In this document: positions 40,073 through 49,034 of the stretch, in pieces | Numbering within the stretch: the stretch's first letter is position 1 | Layout: each line of letters begins with the position of its first letter | Source: Gemmataceae bacterium | GTDB lineage: Bacteria > Planctomycetota > Planctomycetia > Gemmatales > Gemmataceae | Direction of reading: 5' to 3' | NCBI GenBank assembly: GCA_028288765.1 | Contig: JAQGHQ010000360.1 | Coordinates: 18,437-82,436, forward strand | DNA length: 64,000 nt | Program-made: the position numbers and the translations under genes | Notes under the pieces: generated by a model | Seen by the model: the letters and a program-made list of their open reading frames with translations, nothing else | Databases searched by the model: none | What the model was told of the DNA's origin: nothing

Positions 40073-42406
40073 GTGGACGGCGAGCTTGTCGGTACGACCC
40101 CGGCCTGGCCGGTTGCGCCCGCCCCCTCCGACTCCCGGCCGCCCGCCCACCTCCCATTTCAGACCAGCCGCGGCCGCCCCCTCCCGCTCGGGCCGTCGGC
40201 CGTCCGGGACGGGGTCAACTTCGCCCTCCTGTGCCGGCACGGAACGGAAGTCGCCCTGCTCATCCTCCCGCCGTACGGGGGGGACCTCCCCCTCGCGGTG
40301 ATCCCGCTCGACTGCCGGCGGAACCGGACCGGGGACCACTGGCACATTCAGGTCTACGAGCTGCCGGACACGTTCTGCTTCGGGTGGCGGGTGAACGGGC
40401 CGGACGGGATGTTCCACCGGTTCGACCCGACGCGGACCCTGCTCGACCCGGCCGCCTCCATGATCTCGGACGGGCGGGGGTGGGCCGCGACGTGCGAGAT
40501 CGACCCGGACCGGACCACCCGCCGCAGCCTGTACCGCCGGGGCCGCCTGTACGAGTGGGAGGACGACCGCCCCCCGCTCACCCCGCTCGAAGACTCGGTC
40601 GTGTACGAGGTCCACGTCCGCGGGTTCACCTGGCACCCGTCCGCCGGGGCCAAGTTCCCCGGCACCTACGCCGGGCTGGTGGAGAAGATCCCGTACCTGA
40701 AGGACCTCGGGGTCACCGCGGTCGAGCTGATGCCGGTGTTCGAGTGGGACGAGTGCGACTGCCCGTTCACCAACCCCGAGACCGGCGAACGGCTGACCAA
40801 CTTCTGGGGGTACAACCCGATCGCGTTCGCGGCCCCGAAAGCGGCGTTCGCCGCGACCGCCCGGGAGCACACCCAGACGTACGAATTCCGGGACATGGTC
40901 AAGGCGTTCCACCGGGCCGGGATCGAGGTCATCCTCGACGTGGTGTTCAACCACACCGGGGAGGGCGACGACCGCGGCCGGACGTACTCGTTCCGCGGGC
41001 TCGACAACGAGCTCTACTACCTGCTCGACGACCAGGGCCGGTACCTGAACTACTCCGGGGTCGGGAACACGGTGAACTGCAACCACCCGGTCGTCCGCGA
41101 CCTGATCATGACCTGCCTGCGGTACTGGGTCGGGGACATGCACGTGGACGGGTTCCGGTTCGACCTCGCGAGCATCCTCGGCCGGGACCGGCGGGGGAAC
41201 GTGATGGTCGAGCCGCCGGTGATCGAGAGCATCACCGAGGACGGGGTGATCGCCGACACGAAGCTGATCGCCGAACCGTGGGACGCGGCCGGCCTGTACC
41301 AGGTCGGGCGGTTCCCGTTCGGCCGGCGGTGGTGCGAGTGGAACGGGCACTACCGGGACGACGTCCGCCGGTTCTGGCGCGGCGACCCGGGGACGGCCGC
41401 CGCCCTGGCCGCGCGCGTCTGCGGCAGCGCCGACATCTACCAGTGGAGCGGCCGGCTCCCCCGGCACTCGGTCAATTTCGTCACCTGTCACGACGGGTTC
41501 ACCCTCAACGACCTGGTCAGCTACGACCACAAGCACAACGAGGCGAACGGGGAGCAGAACCGCGACGGCCTGGACGACAACGTCTCGTGGAACTGCGGGG
41601 CCGAGGGCCCGACCGACGACCCGGCCGTGCTCGCCCTGCGGCGGCGGCAGGCCCGGAACCTGATGGCCACCCTCCTGCTCTCGCAGGGGGTGCCGATGAT
41701 CCTGGGCGGGGACGAGTTCCTCCGCACCCAGAAGGGGAACAACAACGCCTGGTGCCAGGACAACGAGGTGTCGTGGGTGGACTGGAAACTGGCGGAGGAG
41801 AACGCGGACTTCCTGCGGTTCACCCGGGAGATGATCGGGCTGCGGAAGCGGCACCCGGCCCTGCGGCGGAGGCGGTTTTTCGTCGGGGAGATCCGGCCGG
41901 GGGCGGCCGAGTGGCCGGGGGCCGGGCCGTTCCCCCACTCCGGCCCGGTCCGCCCGGAGGAGGCCGCGCTCGCCCCGGACGGGCGGGGCCACGCGGCCGG
42001 GCCGGACGGCCCACCCCCCGACGGGTCGGCGCCCGGCCCCCGCCCGGTCACGGCCCCGGCCCTGGCGGACATCCACTGGCACGGCACGGAGCCGTACCGG
42101 CCGGACTTCGGGTACTACGTGCGGACCCTGGCGTTCAGCCTGGACGGGCGGTTCCCCGGGCAGGAGCTGGGCCGCATGCCCCCGCCGCTGGACACCGACT
42201 TCTACGTGGCGATGAACGCCTGGTGGGAACCGGTCCGGTTCCGCATCCCGGTGTCCCCGACCCGGCGGCGGTGGCGGCGGGTGGTGGACACCGCCCGGCC
42301 GGCCCCGGACGACGTCGTCCGCGAGGCGGACGGTCCGGTCGTCCCGGAGGGGTCGTTCTACACCCTCGAGTCGCATTCGCTCGTCGTGCTGGTGAGCGAG
42401 ATGTGA
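40073..42406 (+). CDS. glgX: Glycogen debranching enzyme GlgX (isoamylase-type GH13)
   Basis: A 777-aa alpha-1,6-glucosidase of glycogen breakdown. A CBM48 domain precedes the TIM barrel, which carries EDSVVYEVHVRGFTWHP, IEVILDVVFNHTGEGDDRG, the nucleophile MHVDGFRFDLASILG, the acid KLIAEPWDAAGLYQ and NFVTCHDGFTLNDLVSYDHK. Near residues 625-675 a Pro/Gly/Ala-rich insertion (EWPGAGPFPHSGPVRPEEAA) interrupts the C-terminal part before ADIHWHGTEPY. The GTG at 40073 has AGGAG eight bases upstream; the longer frame starting at 40004 lacks that. Intracellular. Confidence 0.93.
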   Translation: MDGELVGTTPAWPVAPAPSDSRPPAHLPFQTSRGRPLPLGPSAVRDGVNFALLCRHGTEVALLILPPYGGDLPLAVIPLDCRRNRTGDHWHIQVYELPDTFCFGWRVNGPDGMFHRFDPTRTLLDPAASMISDGRGWAATCEIDPDRTTRRSLYRRGRLYEWEDDRPPLTPLEDSVVYEVHVRGFTWHPSAGAKFPGTYAGLVEKIPYLKDLGVTAVELMPVFEWDECDCPFTNPETGERLTNFWGYNPIAFAAPKAAFAATAREHTQTYEFRDMVKAFHRAGIEVILDVVFNHTGEGDDRGRTYSFRGLDNELYYLLDDQGRYLNYSGVGNTVNCNHPVVRDLIMTCLRYWVGDMHVDGFRFDLASILGRDRRGNVMVEPPVIESITEDGVIADTKLIAEPWDAAGLYQVGRFPFGRRWCEWNGHYRDDVRRFWRGDPGTAAALAARVCGSADIYQWSGRLPRHSVNFVTCHDGFTLNDLVSYDHKHNEANGEQNRDGLDDNVSWNCGAEGPTDDPAVLALRRRQARNLMATLLLSQGVPMILGGDEFLRTQKGNNNAWCQDNEVSWVDWKLAEENADFLRFTREMIGLRKRHPALRRRRFFVGEIRPGAAEWPGAGPFPHSGPVRPEEAALAPDGRGHAAGPDGPPPDGSAPGPRPVTAPALADIHWHGTEPYRPDFGYYVRTLAFSLDGRFPGQELGRMPPPLDTDFYVAMNAWWEPVRFRIPVSPTRRRWRRVVDTARPAPDDVVREADGPVVPEGSFYTLESHSLVVLVSEM

Positions 42407-42462
42407 CCCGACCAGCTGCTTATCCCCCGGCCGACCGAGAGGGGTGACGGGAGGAGGATGAG

Positions 42463-43572
42463 ATGGCGGATGCCCCGAGCGACCGCGTCGAGATCTACCG
42501 GGCCGGCGGGCTGCCCGAGGCTCATGCCCTCGTCCTCCTGTTAGACGGTGAGGGAATCCCGGCCTGGATTGACAACGAGCTCCTTCAGGCCGCCCTCGGC
42601 GACCTGCCCCTCGGCTGGGCCACCGCCCCCCGGGTGACCGTCAGCCGCGCCCAAGAGGCCGCCGCCCGGGCGCTCCTGGCCCGGTTCCAGAAGCCTCCCG
42701 CCGGTACGCCCAGGGGCGCCGCGACGGGGGACCTGGACTGCCTGGCCTGCGGAGCCACGATGGGAACCGCCCACGCCTGCCCGGCGTGCGGGTGGTCGTA
42801 CCGACAGGACCCGGAGCCCGACGCGGAGCCGCCCGCCGCCGGCCCTGAAGCCGGGACCGCCGCCCCGGCTTCAGGAACGGAGGCGATCCCGTCACCCGGC
42901 GGGGCCGAGTCCCCGAGCGGCCTGTCACGCCCGGCCCTGTGGGGGGAGGTGGCCGCCGTTCTGGCCGTGGGCGTCGTCCCCAACCTGGCCGCGGCGGTGG
43001 CGTCCGCGTGCAGCCCCACCCCGCCCCCGCCATACTGGGTCGACGCGGTCCAGTTGACCGCCCTGAGTGGGTGCCAGATCTTCGTGACACTGTACCTGAT
43101 CCACCGGAGCGGGGAGGGGTGGGGCCGGTTCGGGATCGCCCGCCCGAGGGGATCAGACCTCGTCCTCGGGCTTGTCCTGACGACCATGGCCGGCCTCCTC
43201 TGGGCCGCCCTGCCGGACTTTCCGTCCGGGGGCTCGAAGCCGGGCGGGTACCCCTTCCCACTCCCCCGGTACCCGGCCGACTTCGCGCTGTTGGTCGTCA
43301 AGTACGGGACGGCGACATTCGCCGAGGAGCTCGTGACCCGGGCCTACCTGGTGACCCGTCTGGAGGTCCTGCTGCGTTCTCGGACCGAGGCGGTGCTCGT
43401 CGCCGCCGTCCTGTTCGCATCCTACCACATCTACCAGGGGGCCGAGGCGGTGGTGTATGCCCTCGCGTTCGGGGTCATGTACGGGGCGGTCTTCTTGGTC
43501 CTCCGGCGAGTCTGGCCGCTCGCGGTCGGGCACGCCCTGTACGACATCCAGATCGAATTGCTGGCGGTCTGA
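42463..43572 (+). CDS. DUF2007/zinc-ribbon/CAAX-protease (CPBP) fusion
   Basis: A 369-aa protein. Residues about 8-70 match the DUF2007 signal-transduction-like domain (VEIYRAGGLPEAHALVLLLD, then GEGIPAWIDNELLQAALGDL). Next is a ribbon with LACGATMGTAHACPACGW, then a Pro/Ala-rich linker. The rest is a multi-pass membrane CAAX-protease-like (ABI/CPBP) domain with the motifs TFAEELVTRAYLVTRLEV, FASYHIYQGAEAVVYALAFG and LAVGHALYDIQ, i.e. Glu-Glu-x-x-x-Arg, His and His. Such proteases cut membrane proteins or give bacteriocin resistance. The soluble sensor attached to the protease is unusual. Confidence 0.8.
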   Translation: MADAPSDRVEIYRAGGLPEAHALVLLLDGEGIPAWIDNELLQAALGDLPLGWATAPRVTVSRAQEAAARALLARFQKPPAGTPRGAATGDLDCLACGATMGTAHACPACGWSYRQDPEPDAEPPAAGPEAGTAAPASGTEAIPSPGGAESPSGLSRPALWGEVAAVLAVGVVPNLAAAVASACSPTPPPPYWVDAVQLTALSGCQIFVTLYLIHRSGEGWGRFGIARPRGSDLVLGLVLTTMAGLLWAALPDFPSGGSKPGGYPFPLPRYPADFALLVVKYGTATFAEELVTRAYLVTRLEVLLRSRTEAVLVAAVLFASYHIYQGAEAVVYALAFGVMYGAVFLVLRRVWPLAVGHALYDIQIELLAV

Positions 43573-43756
43573 CGGCCCGGTCCGGTCTTGACTTGCGTGA
43601 TTCGACGCCGTCCTCGGCGGGCCGGGTGGAGCGCCCGGGACCGCCGACTGAACCGCCGCCGGTCACTTCCGCCCGCGTGTCGTTATAATTCTCCCGTCCT
43701 CTCGACATCGTACCGGGGCGCGGTGCCCCGCCGGCACTTTCGTGGAGTGATGCCCG

Positions 43757-45910
43757 ATGCGCACGTCCCGCTGGGCCGCGGCCCTGGCCGCCGCCGCCCT
43801 GACCGTCTTCGCCGTGACCGCGCAGGAGACCAAGTTGATGTACCCCGAGACCAAGAAGGGCGACGTGGTCGACGACTACCACGGGACCCGGGTCCCCGAC
43901 CCGTACCGGTGGCTCGAAGACGACGTCCGCACGGCGAAGGACGTGGCCGCGTGGGTCGAGGCCGAGAACAAGGTGACGCACGCCTTCCTCGAATCGATCC
44001 CGCAGCGGGAGGCGATCCGGAAGCGGATCACCGCGCTGTGGGACTACGAGAAGATCTCCGCCCCGTTCAAGGCCGGGGGGAAGTACTTCTTCTTCAAGAA
44101 CAACGGGCTCCAGAACCAGAGCGTGCTGTTCGTCCAGGACGCCCTCGACGCCGAGCCCCGAATGCTCCTCGACCCGAACACCTGGAGCAAGGACGGGACG
44201 ATCGCCCTGGCCGGTCTCGCGGCCACCGACGACGGAAAGTACCTGGCCTACGGGAAGGCCGTGGCCGGGTCGGACTGGAACACCTGGCACGTCCTCGACG
44301 TGGCCGGCGGGCACGCCCTCGCGGACGAACTGAAGTGGGTGAAGTTCAGCGGCGCGTCGTGGACGCCCGACGGCAAGGGGTTCTTCTACAGCCGGTTCCC
44401 CGAGCCGGGGAAGGACGCCGCGTTCCAGGCCCTGAACGAGAACCAGAAGCTGTACTACCACCGGCTCGGCACGCCGCAGGCCGACGACGTACTCGTCTAC
44501 CAGGTGCCCGACCACCCGAAGTGGACGGTGGGAGGCCACGTCAGCGAGGACGGCCGGTATCTGATCGTCGCCGTGGGCGACGGGACGACCAGCCGAAAGG
44601 TCCGGGTGGTGTACAAGGACCTCGCCGAGCCGTACGGGCTGCCGGTCGAGCTCGTCCCGAACCACGAGAACAAATTCTCGTTCCTGGGCAACGACGGCCC
44701 GGTGTTCTACTTCCGGACCGACTTCCACGCCCCGAAGTACCAGGTGGTCGCTGTCGACACCCGGCGCCCGGAGAGCGCGACCTGGAAGACGATCGTCCCC
44801 GAGGCCAGGGAGACGCTCGAGGACGTGAACCTAGTCGGCAACCTGTTCGTGTGCAACTACCTGCGGGACGCGAAGACCCTGGTGAAGGTCCACGACCTGG
44901 CCGGGGCGTTCGTCCGCGAGGTGGAACTGCCCGGGATCGGGACCGCCGCCGGGTTCGGCGGGCGGCGGACGGAGACCGAGACCTTCTACACCTACATCAG
45001 CTTCACGACCCCGCCGACCGTCTACCGGTACGACCTGATCACCGGCAAGAGCACCCTGCTGCGGCAGCCGAAGGTGAAGTTCGACCCGGCGCGGTTCGAG
45101 GTGAAGCAGGTCTTCTATCCGAGCAAGGACGGGACCAAGGTCCCGATGTTCATCGCCCACCGGAAGGGGGTCGAGCTCGACGGGACGAACCCGACCCTCC
45201 TGTACGGGTACGGAGGGTTCAACATCTCCCTGCCCCCGGCGTTCTCGATCAGCCGGGTGCAGTGGATGGAGATGGGCGGGGTGCTGGCGGTGGCGAACCT
45301 GCGGGGCGGCGGGGAGTACGGGGACGCGTGGCACCGGGCGGGCACGAAGTTGACCAAACAGAACGTGTTCGACGACTTCATCACCGCGGCCGAGTACCTG
45401 GTCCGGGAGAAGTACACGAGCCCGAAGAAACTGGCGATCCAGGGCGGGAGCAACGGCGGGCTGTTGGTGGGGGCCTGCATGACGCAGCGGCCGGACCTGT
45501 TCGGGGCGTGCCTGCCGGCGGTCGGGGTGATGGACATGCTGCGGTTCCAGAAGTTCACCGCCGGCCGGTTCTGGGTGGACGATTACGGGTCGAGCGACGC
45601 CCCGGAAGAGTTCCAGGCGCTGGTCAAGTACAGCCCGTACCACGTGCTGATGAGCAAGGGCCCGCGGGAGTACCCGGCGACGATGGTGACGACGGCGGAC
45701 ACGGACGACCGGGTGGTGCCGGGGCACAGCTTCAAGTTCGCGGCGGCCCTCCAGGCGGCCCAGAAGGGGGCGAGCCCGGTGCTGATCCGGATCGAGACGA
45801 AGGCCGGGCACGGGGCCGGAAAGCCGACCGCGAAGGTGATCGAGGAGGTCGCCGACCAGTGGGCGTTCCTGGTGAAGACGCTCGACTTCAAGCCGGCGAT
45901 AAAGGAGTGA
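43757..45910 (+). CDS. Prolyl oligopeptidase family protease (S9A), secreted
   Basis: A 717-aa serine peptidase with a signal peptide (MRTSRWAAALAAAALTVFAV). The mature N terminus DDYHGTRVPDPYRWLEDDV is typical of prolyl endopeptidases. A beta-propeller fills residues about 80-430, then the alpha/beta-hydrolase domain follows with PTLLYGYGGFNISLPPAFS, nucleophile Ser in LAIQGGSNGGLLVGACMTQ, Asp in TTADTDDRVVPGHSFK and His in AGHGAGKPTAK. It cleaves short peptides after proline. The signal peptide suggests periplasmic or external action. A repeat element follows the stop. Confidence 0.93.
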   Translation: MRTSRWAAALAAAALTVFAVTAQETKLMYPETKKGDVVDDYHGTRVPDPYRWLEDDVRTAKDVAAWVEAENKVTHAFLESIPQREAIRKRITALWDYEKISAPFKAGGKYFFFKNNGLQNQSVLFVQDALDAEPRMLLDPNTWSKDGTIALAGLAATDDGKYLAYGKAVAGSDWNTWHVLDVAGGHALADELKWVKFSGASWTPDGKGFFYSRFPEPGKDAAFQALNENQKLYYHRLGTPQADDVLVYQVPDHPKWTVGGHVSEDGRYLIVAVGDGTTSRKVRVVYKDLAEPYGLPVELVPNHENKFSFLGNDGPVFYFRTDFHAPKYQVVAVDTRRPESATWKTIVPEARETLEDVNLVGNLFVCNYLRDAKTLVKVHDLAGAFVREVELPGIGTAAGFGGRRTETETFYTYISFTTPPTVYRYDLITGKSTLLRQPKVKFDPARFEVKQVFYPSKDGTKVPMFIAHRKGVELDGTNPTLLYGYGGFNISLPPAFSISRVQWMEMGGVLAVANLRGGGEYGDAWHRAGTKLTKQNVFDDFITAAEYLVREKYTSPKKLAIQGGSNGGLLVGACMTQRPDLFGACLPAVGVMDMLRFQKFTAGRFWVDDYGSSDAPEEFQALVKYSPYHVLMSKGPREYPATMVTTADTDDRVVPGHSFKFAAALQAAQKGASPVLIRIETKAGHGAGKPTAKVIEEVADQWAFLVKTLDFKPAIKE

Positions 45911-45918
45911 GGTGTTTT

Positions 45919-46007
45919 GGCGAGCGGGGGGCGTGAGCCCCCCGAGTTCACCTTGACCACTCGATCACGTTCGCATTCACTCGGGGGGCTCACGCCCCCC
46001 GCTCGCC
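45919..46007. repeat. GC-rich inverted repeat family, copy 2 (perfect 29-bp arms)
   Basis: Left arm 45919-45947 starting GGCGAGCGGGGGGCGTGAGC and right arm 45979-46007 ending CTCACGCCCCCCGCTCGCC are exact complements with a 31-nt spacer. An imperfect copy is at 26941-27030. The arms are also internally repetitive (GGGGGGCGTGAGCCCCCC), so each arm can form its own hairpin. It begins 8 bases after the peptidase stop and might act as terminator. Confidence 0.85.
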
Positions 46008-46020
46008 GAGGTCTTCGTGA

Positions 46021-46158
46021 GTGTTCTCGCAGCCGACCCTGGCCGACGCCCTTCAAGACGCCGGGTGCGAGCACCCCGACATCCTCGCCCACTGCCGCGG
46101 CCCCGGCCCGCACGCCCGCGGATGCTGGGTCGTCGATCTAGTTCTCGGTAAGGGATGA
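46021..46158 (+). pseudogene. Orphan C-terminal fragment of a planctomycete domain
   Basis: A 45-codon frame with QPTLADALQDAGCEHPDILA followed by HCRGPGPHARGCWVVDLVLG. I know this end block (DAGC-x4-DILxHCRGPGPHxRGCWVVD) as the C terminus of many planctomycete proteins of unknown function. Here it stands alone after the inverted repeat and directly upstream of the Uma2 gene (29-nt gap), so it is probably the surviving tail of a deleted gene. A small independent protein is the alternative. Confidence 0.5.
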
Positions 46159-46187
46159 TGCTAGCCTGCTTTCGGAAGGAGAAGGCC

Positions 46188-46811
46188 ATGACCCCTGCCA
46201 CAATCACGCCGCCGCCCGCCGGAGCCGCCCCGAATGGCGCGGCCGTCGGCCCGAAGCCCCATCGCTGGACGATCCGAGAGTATCGGGAAGTAGGCAAGAC
46301 CGGGCTCTTTCACGACCGGAAAACGATGTTGATCGGCGGAGAGATCTACGTCATGACGATGCTCTCTCCGCCGCACGACGTCGCCCTCGGGCTGACCCAG
46401 GATTACCTCCGGACGGCGTTCTCGACCGGCCACCACGTCCGCAACCAGATGGGCCTGGACATCGGGACCGAGAACGATCCCGGCCCCGACCTGGCAGTCG
46501 TTCTTGGGTCGATCCGTGACTACGCCACGCGGACACCGACCGCGGCGGTGATGGTGGTCGAGGTGGCCGACACGTCACTGTTCCTCGACACGACTACGAA
46601 GGCCGAGCTGTACGCCACGGCCGGGGTGTCGGACTACTGGGTGATCGATCTTGAGAACCGCAGACTACTGGTTTTCCGCGACCCGGCCCCGCTTCCCGCC
46701 GGGCTCGGCGCGACCGCCTACCGGGTCCGCCTGACCCTTGCTCCGGACGGGACGATAGCCCCCCTCGCCGCCCCGGCCGCCGCGGTGAAGGTCGCCGACC
46801 TGATGCCGTGA
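46188..46811 (+). CDS. Uma2-family (PD-(D/E)XK endonuclease-like) protein
   Basis: A 207-aa protein. After a Pro/Ala-rich start (MTPATITPPPAGAAPNGAAV) comes the Uma2 fold: RWTIREYREVGKTGLFHDR, TMLIGGEIYVMTMLSPPHDV, then GPDLAVVLGSIRDYATR, AAVMVVEVADTSLFLD and ELYATAGVSDYWVIDLENRR. The candidate PD-(D/E)XK residues are PDLAVV, VVEVADTS and the downstream Lys. The family is hugely expanded in planctomycetes and cyanobacteria, role unsettled. The ATG at 46188 follows AAGGAGAAGG. A broken relative is at 35.1 kb. Confidence 0.85.
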   Translation: MTPATITPPPAGAAPNGAAVGPKPHRWTIREYREVGKTGLFHDRKTMLIGGEIYVMTMLSPPHDVALGLTQDYLRTAFSTGHHVRNQMGLDIGTENDPGPDLAVVLGSIRDYATRTPTAAVMVVEVADTSLFLDTTTKAELYATAGVSDYWVIDLENRRLLVFRDPAPLPAGLGATAYRVRLTLAPDGTIAPLAAPAAAVKVADLMP

Positions 46812-46869
46812 CCGACGACGGCCGGGGGATGACCCCCGGCCGCTCGCCCGGATCGCCTCCCGATACCCG

Positions 46870-48888
46870 TTAGTCCACGTACGGGTCGGCCCCGATGTCC
46901 TGGAGCATCTCCTGCCGGTGCTTGTCGTAGTTCATCAGGTCGAGCCGCTGCTTGTAGTGCCGCCGCTCGATCCGCCGCTGGGCGGTCCGGAAGAGCGGGG
47001 CGTACTGGTCCCAGTCCCGGTTCCCGCCCGCCCGGCCCAGGGCGGCCAGTTCGTCCTGTTTCGCCGTCCCCATCCCCTCGAGCAGCTGGTCCTCCAGCGA
47101 GACCATGAACTGGGCGCTACCCGGGTCGCCCTGCCGCCCGGCCCGCCCCTGTAACTGCCGGTCGATCCGCTCCGCCTCGTGCCGCTCCGTCCCGATCACG
47201 TGCAGCCCGCCGTTCTCCGCCACCCCCGGCCCGAGCTTGATGTCCGTCCCCCGCCCGGCCATGTTCGTCGCCACCGTCACCGTCTCCGGCTGCCCGGCCG
47301 CCGCCACGATCTCGGCCTCCCGCTCGTTCTGCTCGGCGTTCAACACCTGGTGTTTGACCCCCGCCGCGGTCAGCTTCCCGCTCAGCTTCTTCGACGCCTC
47401 GACGGTCCGCGTCCCGATCAGCACCGGCCGCCCGGCGGCGAGCATCTCCTGTGTCTTCTTCACCACCGCGTCGAACTTCGCGTCCTCGGTCGGGAGCACC
47501 CGGTCCGGGAACACCTCCCGCTTGCTCGGCTTGTTCGTCGGCACCCGGCTCGTCCACCGCCGGTACACCCGCCGGAGCTCCCAGAAGTTCGGGAGCAGGG
47601 TCCCGCTCATCCCGGCCAGCTTGGCGTACAGCCGGTAGAAGTTCTGGAACGTGATCTGGGCGGCGTGGTCGCTCGGCATGTTGATCTGGACCTGCTCCTT
47701 CGCCTCGACCGCCTGGTGCAGCCCGTCCCGCCAGTGCCGGTCCGGCATCGGCCGCCCGGTCCCCTCGTCGATGATGACGATCTTCCCCTCCTTGTTCACC
47801 ATGTAGTGCTGGTCCCGGGCGAACCGGTAGTAGGCGTGGAGCGCCTTCTCGACCGCCTCCAGGAGCTTGTCCATCGCCTTCGCGTGCTTCCCGACCGGCG
47901 GGTTCGCGTACCGGACCAGGTGCCGGCCGGCGTCGGTGATCTCGATCTTGTCCTTCTTCAGGTTCAGGGCGAAGTGCTCGTCCCGCCGCATCTCCCGGGC
48001 CACCCGGTCGGCCCAGACGAACACCACCTGCTCGTCCGGCTCGGCCGCCCGGGTCGGGTTGGCGATGATGAGCGGGGTCTTGGCCTCGTCGATGAAGATG
48101 CTGTCGGCCTCGTCCACGATGGCGTAGTGCAGGTCCCGCTGGACCCGGGGGTCCATCTTGGCCGGGGCCGCGCCGGCCAGGAAGGGGGCCCAGAACGGGG
48201 CCGCCTGGGCCTGCCCGCCGCGGAGCTTGAGCCGGTCGCGGAGGAAGTCGAACCCGAACTCGGCGGCCGTCCCGTAGGTGACGTCGGCCTTGTACGCGGC
48301 CGCCCGGTCCGCGTCCTCCATCTTCTGCTGGAGGACCCCGACGGTCAGCCCGAGCTTCTCGTACACCGGCCCGATCCACTCGGCGTCCCGCTTCGCCAGG
48401 TAGTCATTCACGGTGGTCACGTGGACGCCCTTGCCGACCAGGGCGTTCAAAAACGTCGGGGCGGACGCCGTCACCGTCTTCCCCTCGCCCGTCGCCAACT
48501 CGACCAGCCCGCCGAGGTGCATGACCGCCCCGGCCGCGAGCTGGACGTCGAACGGGCGGATGTTGAGCGTCCGCTGGATCGCGACCGAGCACAGCCCGAA
48601 CGCCTCGGGCAGGAGTTTCTCGAGGCTGTACTTCCCCCGGGCCTTCCCCCGGAGCCGGTGGCTGACCTCCCGCATGTCGGCGTCGTTGAGCGTCACGTAC
48701 TGCTTTTCCCAGGCTCGGATGCGGGGGATCAGCAGGGCGGCCTTCGCCAGCCGCCGCCGCCACGGGAGCCCGGCCCGGGCGAGGGCCACGTTCGCCGGCC
48801 ACGGCCCGAGCCGGCCGGGGACGTTCTCGATCGGGCGGAGGGGGTGGTCGACCCGCTCCGCCGGCAGGTCTGTCGAAACGCTTGCCAT
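46870..48888 (-). CDS. SecA-like preprotein translocase ATPase, short form
   Basis: A 672-aa motor related to SecA, which pushes preproteins through SecYEG. Motifs in order: LVELATGEGKTVTASAPTFL, DVTYGTAAEFGFDFLRDRLK, YAIVDEADSIFIDEAKTPLI, FFRLYAKLAGMSGTL-like region near residue 400, PVLIGTRTVEASKKLSGKL, TNMAGRGTDIKLGPGVAENG and RQLQGRAGRQGDPGSAQFMV. It ends soon after this (IERRHYKQRLDLMNYDKHRQ), so it lacks most of the C-terminal scaffold and the SecB-binding zinc tail of an 850-900-residue SecA. It may be an accessory SecA. The ATG at 48888 is preferred, with GGAGG upstream. Confidence 0.88.
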   Translation of the reverse strand: MASVSTDLPAERVDHPLRPIENVPGRLGPWPANVALARAGLPWRRRLAKAALLIPRIRAWEKQYVTLNDADMREVSHRLRGKARGKYSLEKLLPEAFGLCSVAIQRTLNIRPFDVQLAAGAVMHLGGLVELATGEGKTVTASAPTFLNALVGKGVHVTTVNDYLAKRDAEWIGPVYEKLGLTVGVLQQKMEDADRAAAYKADVTYGTAAEFGFDFLRDRLKLRGGQAQAAPFWAPFLAGAAPAKMDPRVQRDLHYAIVDEADSIFIDEAKTPLIIANPTRAAEPDEQVVFVWADRVAREMRRDEHFALNLKKDKIEITDAGRHLVRYANPPVGKHAKAMDKLLEAVEKALHAYYRFARDQHYMVNKEGKIVIIDEGTGRPMPDRHWRDGLHQAVEAKEQVQINMPSDHAAQITFQNFYRLYAKLAGMSGTLLPNFWELRRVYRRWTSRVPTNKPSKREVFPDRVLPTEDAKFDAVVKKTQEMLAAGRPVLIGTRTVEASKKLSGKLTAAGVKHQVLNAEQNEREAEIVAAAGQPETVTVATNMAGRGTDIKLGPGVAENGGLHVIGTERHEAERIDRQLQGRAGRQGDPGSAQFMVSLEDQLLEGMGTAKQDELAALGRAGGNRDWDQYAPLFRTAQRRIERRHYKQRLDLMNYDKHRQEMLQDIGADPYVD

Positions 48889-49034
48889 CGGCCGTGTTCC
48901 TCCCCAGGACACTTCATCAAGGATAAAGGATGAACAATGAAGGATGAACGGCAATCCGCCACCCGACCCGATCTGCTATCTTATCCTCTCCCTTCCCCGT
49001 CCTCCCCGAACCTACAGTGGAAGGAGCTGGTCGC

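Noticed and set aside
39899..42376. 825-aa minus-strand frame opposite glgX
   Set aside because: Antisense of a gene with all GH13 motifs.
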